A DNA stretch of 64,000 nucleotides from Procambarus clarkii (taxonomy: Eukaryota; Arthropoda; Malacostraca; Decapoda; Cambaridae): the NCBI RefSeq assembly GCF_040958095.1, contig NC_091188.1, positions 6,116,556 to 6,180,555 on the forward strand. The letters are read 5' to 3'. This document shows positions 63,595-64,000 of the stretch, piece after piece. The notes below the pieces were generated by a model. The model made no database searches, was not told the DNA's origin, and saw only the letters and a program-made list of their open reading frames with translations. The translations under genes were made by a program, and so were the position numbers. Each line of letters opens with the position of its first letter. Position 1 is the first letter of the stretch.

Positions 63595-64000
63595 CGTTCT
63601 CACGATTTGATATTACCTTTATACCTTTTGGTATAAAGGCTTTTGGATACCTGTTGTTCGTTCCGGGAATCAATGTGCCTCGGCGACCCGGTCTCAGACC
63701 AGCCCTCCTGGTTGGTAGGTTGATACGGAGGAAAAGCCGTTACCCATGCAGCAGGTCCCCCCCCCCCCCCCCGCCCTCTTCACGGCGCCAAAAGTCTCCA
63801 ATGGAAAGGAGACTTTCCAGATGTTAAGTAATTATAGACAAGCAAGCGCCATGGGCTTAATTATAATCGCTATTTGCTAAGGCTTTCGTACGAAATGGAA
63901 ACCCAAATTATCACGACTTGAAGGCAGTCATATAATCACGCCGCTATGGTCATTCATACGAAGGTGAAGGAAAGATCCAATCCCAATATATGTAAGTGTA
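63595..64000. other. Right-end spacer
   Basis: SINE-module fragment near 63680-63725 ('ggcgacccggtctcagacca') and C17 run at 63755. Nothing else recognised up to the window end. Confidence 0.4.

Overview
The window is nuclear DNA of an intron-bearing animal. I read it as a decapod crustacean, most likely a crayfish or lobster relative. The grounds are its dense mix of tRNA-derived SINEs, CR1/L2-like LINE pieces, foldback elements and very abundant micro- and minisatellites. Much of that mix (the tRNA-headed SINEs, the 'agtaaataggtacctgggag' body, the 'ggcctggtcgaggaccggg' module) is what I would expect in decapods. The species call is inference. I see no operons, CRISPR array or rRNA genes.

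Layout: 1-1.75 kb holds a 5'-truncated, decayed LINE on the minus strand (reverse transcriptase plus RNase H). 1.75-4.5 kb has SINEs and LINE debris. 4.6-5.8 kb has two related minisatellites, followed by a GC-rich island that may be an exon (5.84-6.05 kb). 6.2-10.8 kb is AT-rich with few recognisable repeats. 10.9-16.3 kb contains the only host gene I can name with confidence: a four-exon plus-strand homologue of the fat storage-inducing transmembrane proteins (FITM/FIT2). 16.6-17.6 kb is a pogo/Tigger-like DNA transposon relic. 17.6-29 kb is AT-rich and littered with SINE and LINE tails and (CA)n/(TA)n tracts, with one candidate first exon at 23.6 kb. 29.3-29.55 kb is a GC-rich candidate exon with a membrane segment.

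From about 32 kb the character changes. The sequence becomes GC-rich and about half of 35-63.5 kb consists of unrelated-looking tandem arrays with units of 3 to 65 bp. Between them lie LINE fragments, a family of 250-bp foldback MITEs, a palindrome of about 800 bp, and a CpG-rich promoter-like island at 48.7-49.0 kb.

The most interesting object is a short retroposon-like element, 98 bp in its minimal form, found at about nine places. It has two stem-loops, a (TTG)n/(CAA)n tail and 10-13 bp target-site duplications. It carries a 56-bp internal unit present once in some copies and 3, 7 or about 9.5 times in others: a SINE with an internal VNTR, recalling the architecture of primate SVA elements. 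A second lead is the 27/18-bp array at 36.4-37.4 kb, where every unit variant I could find is synonymous in one reading frame. Most other long ORFs in the right half are consequences of stop-free tandem units and are not annotated as genes.
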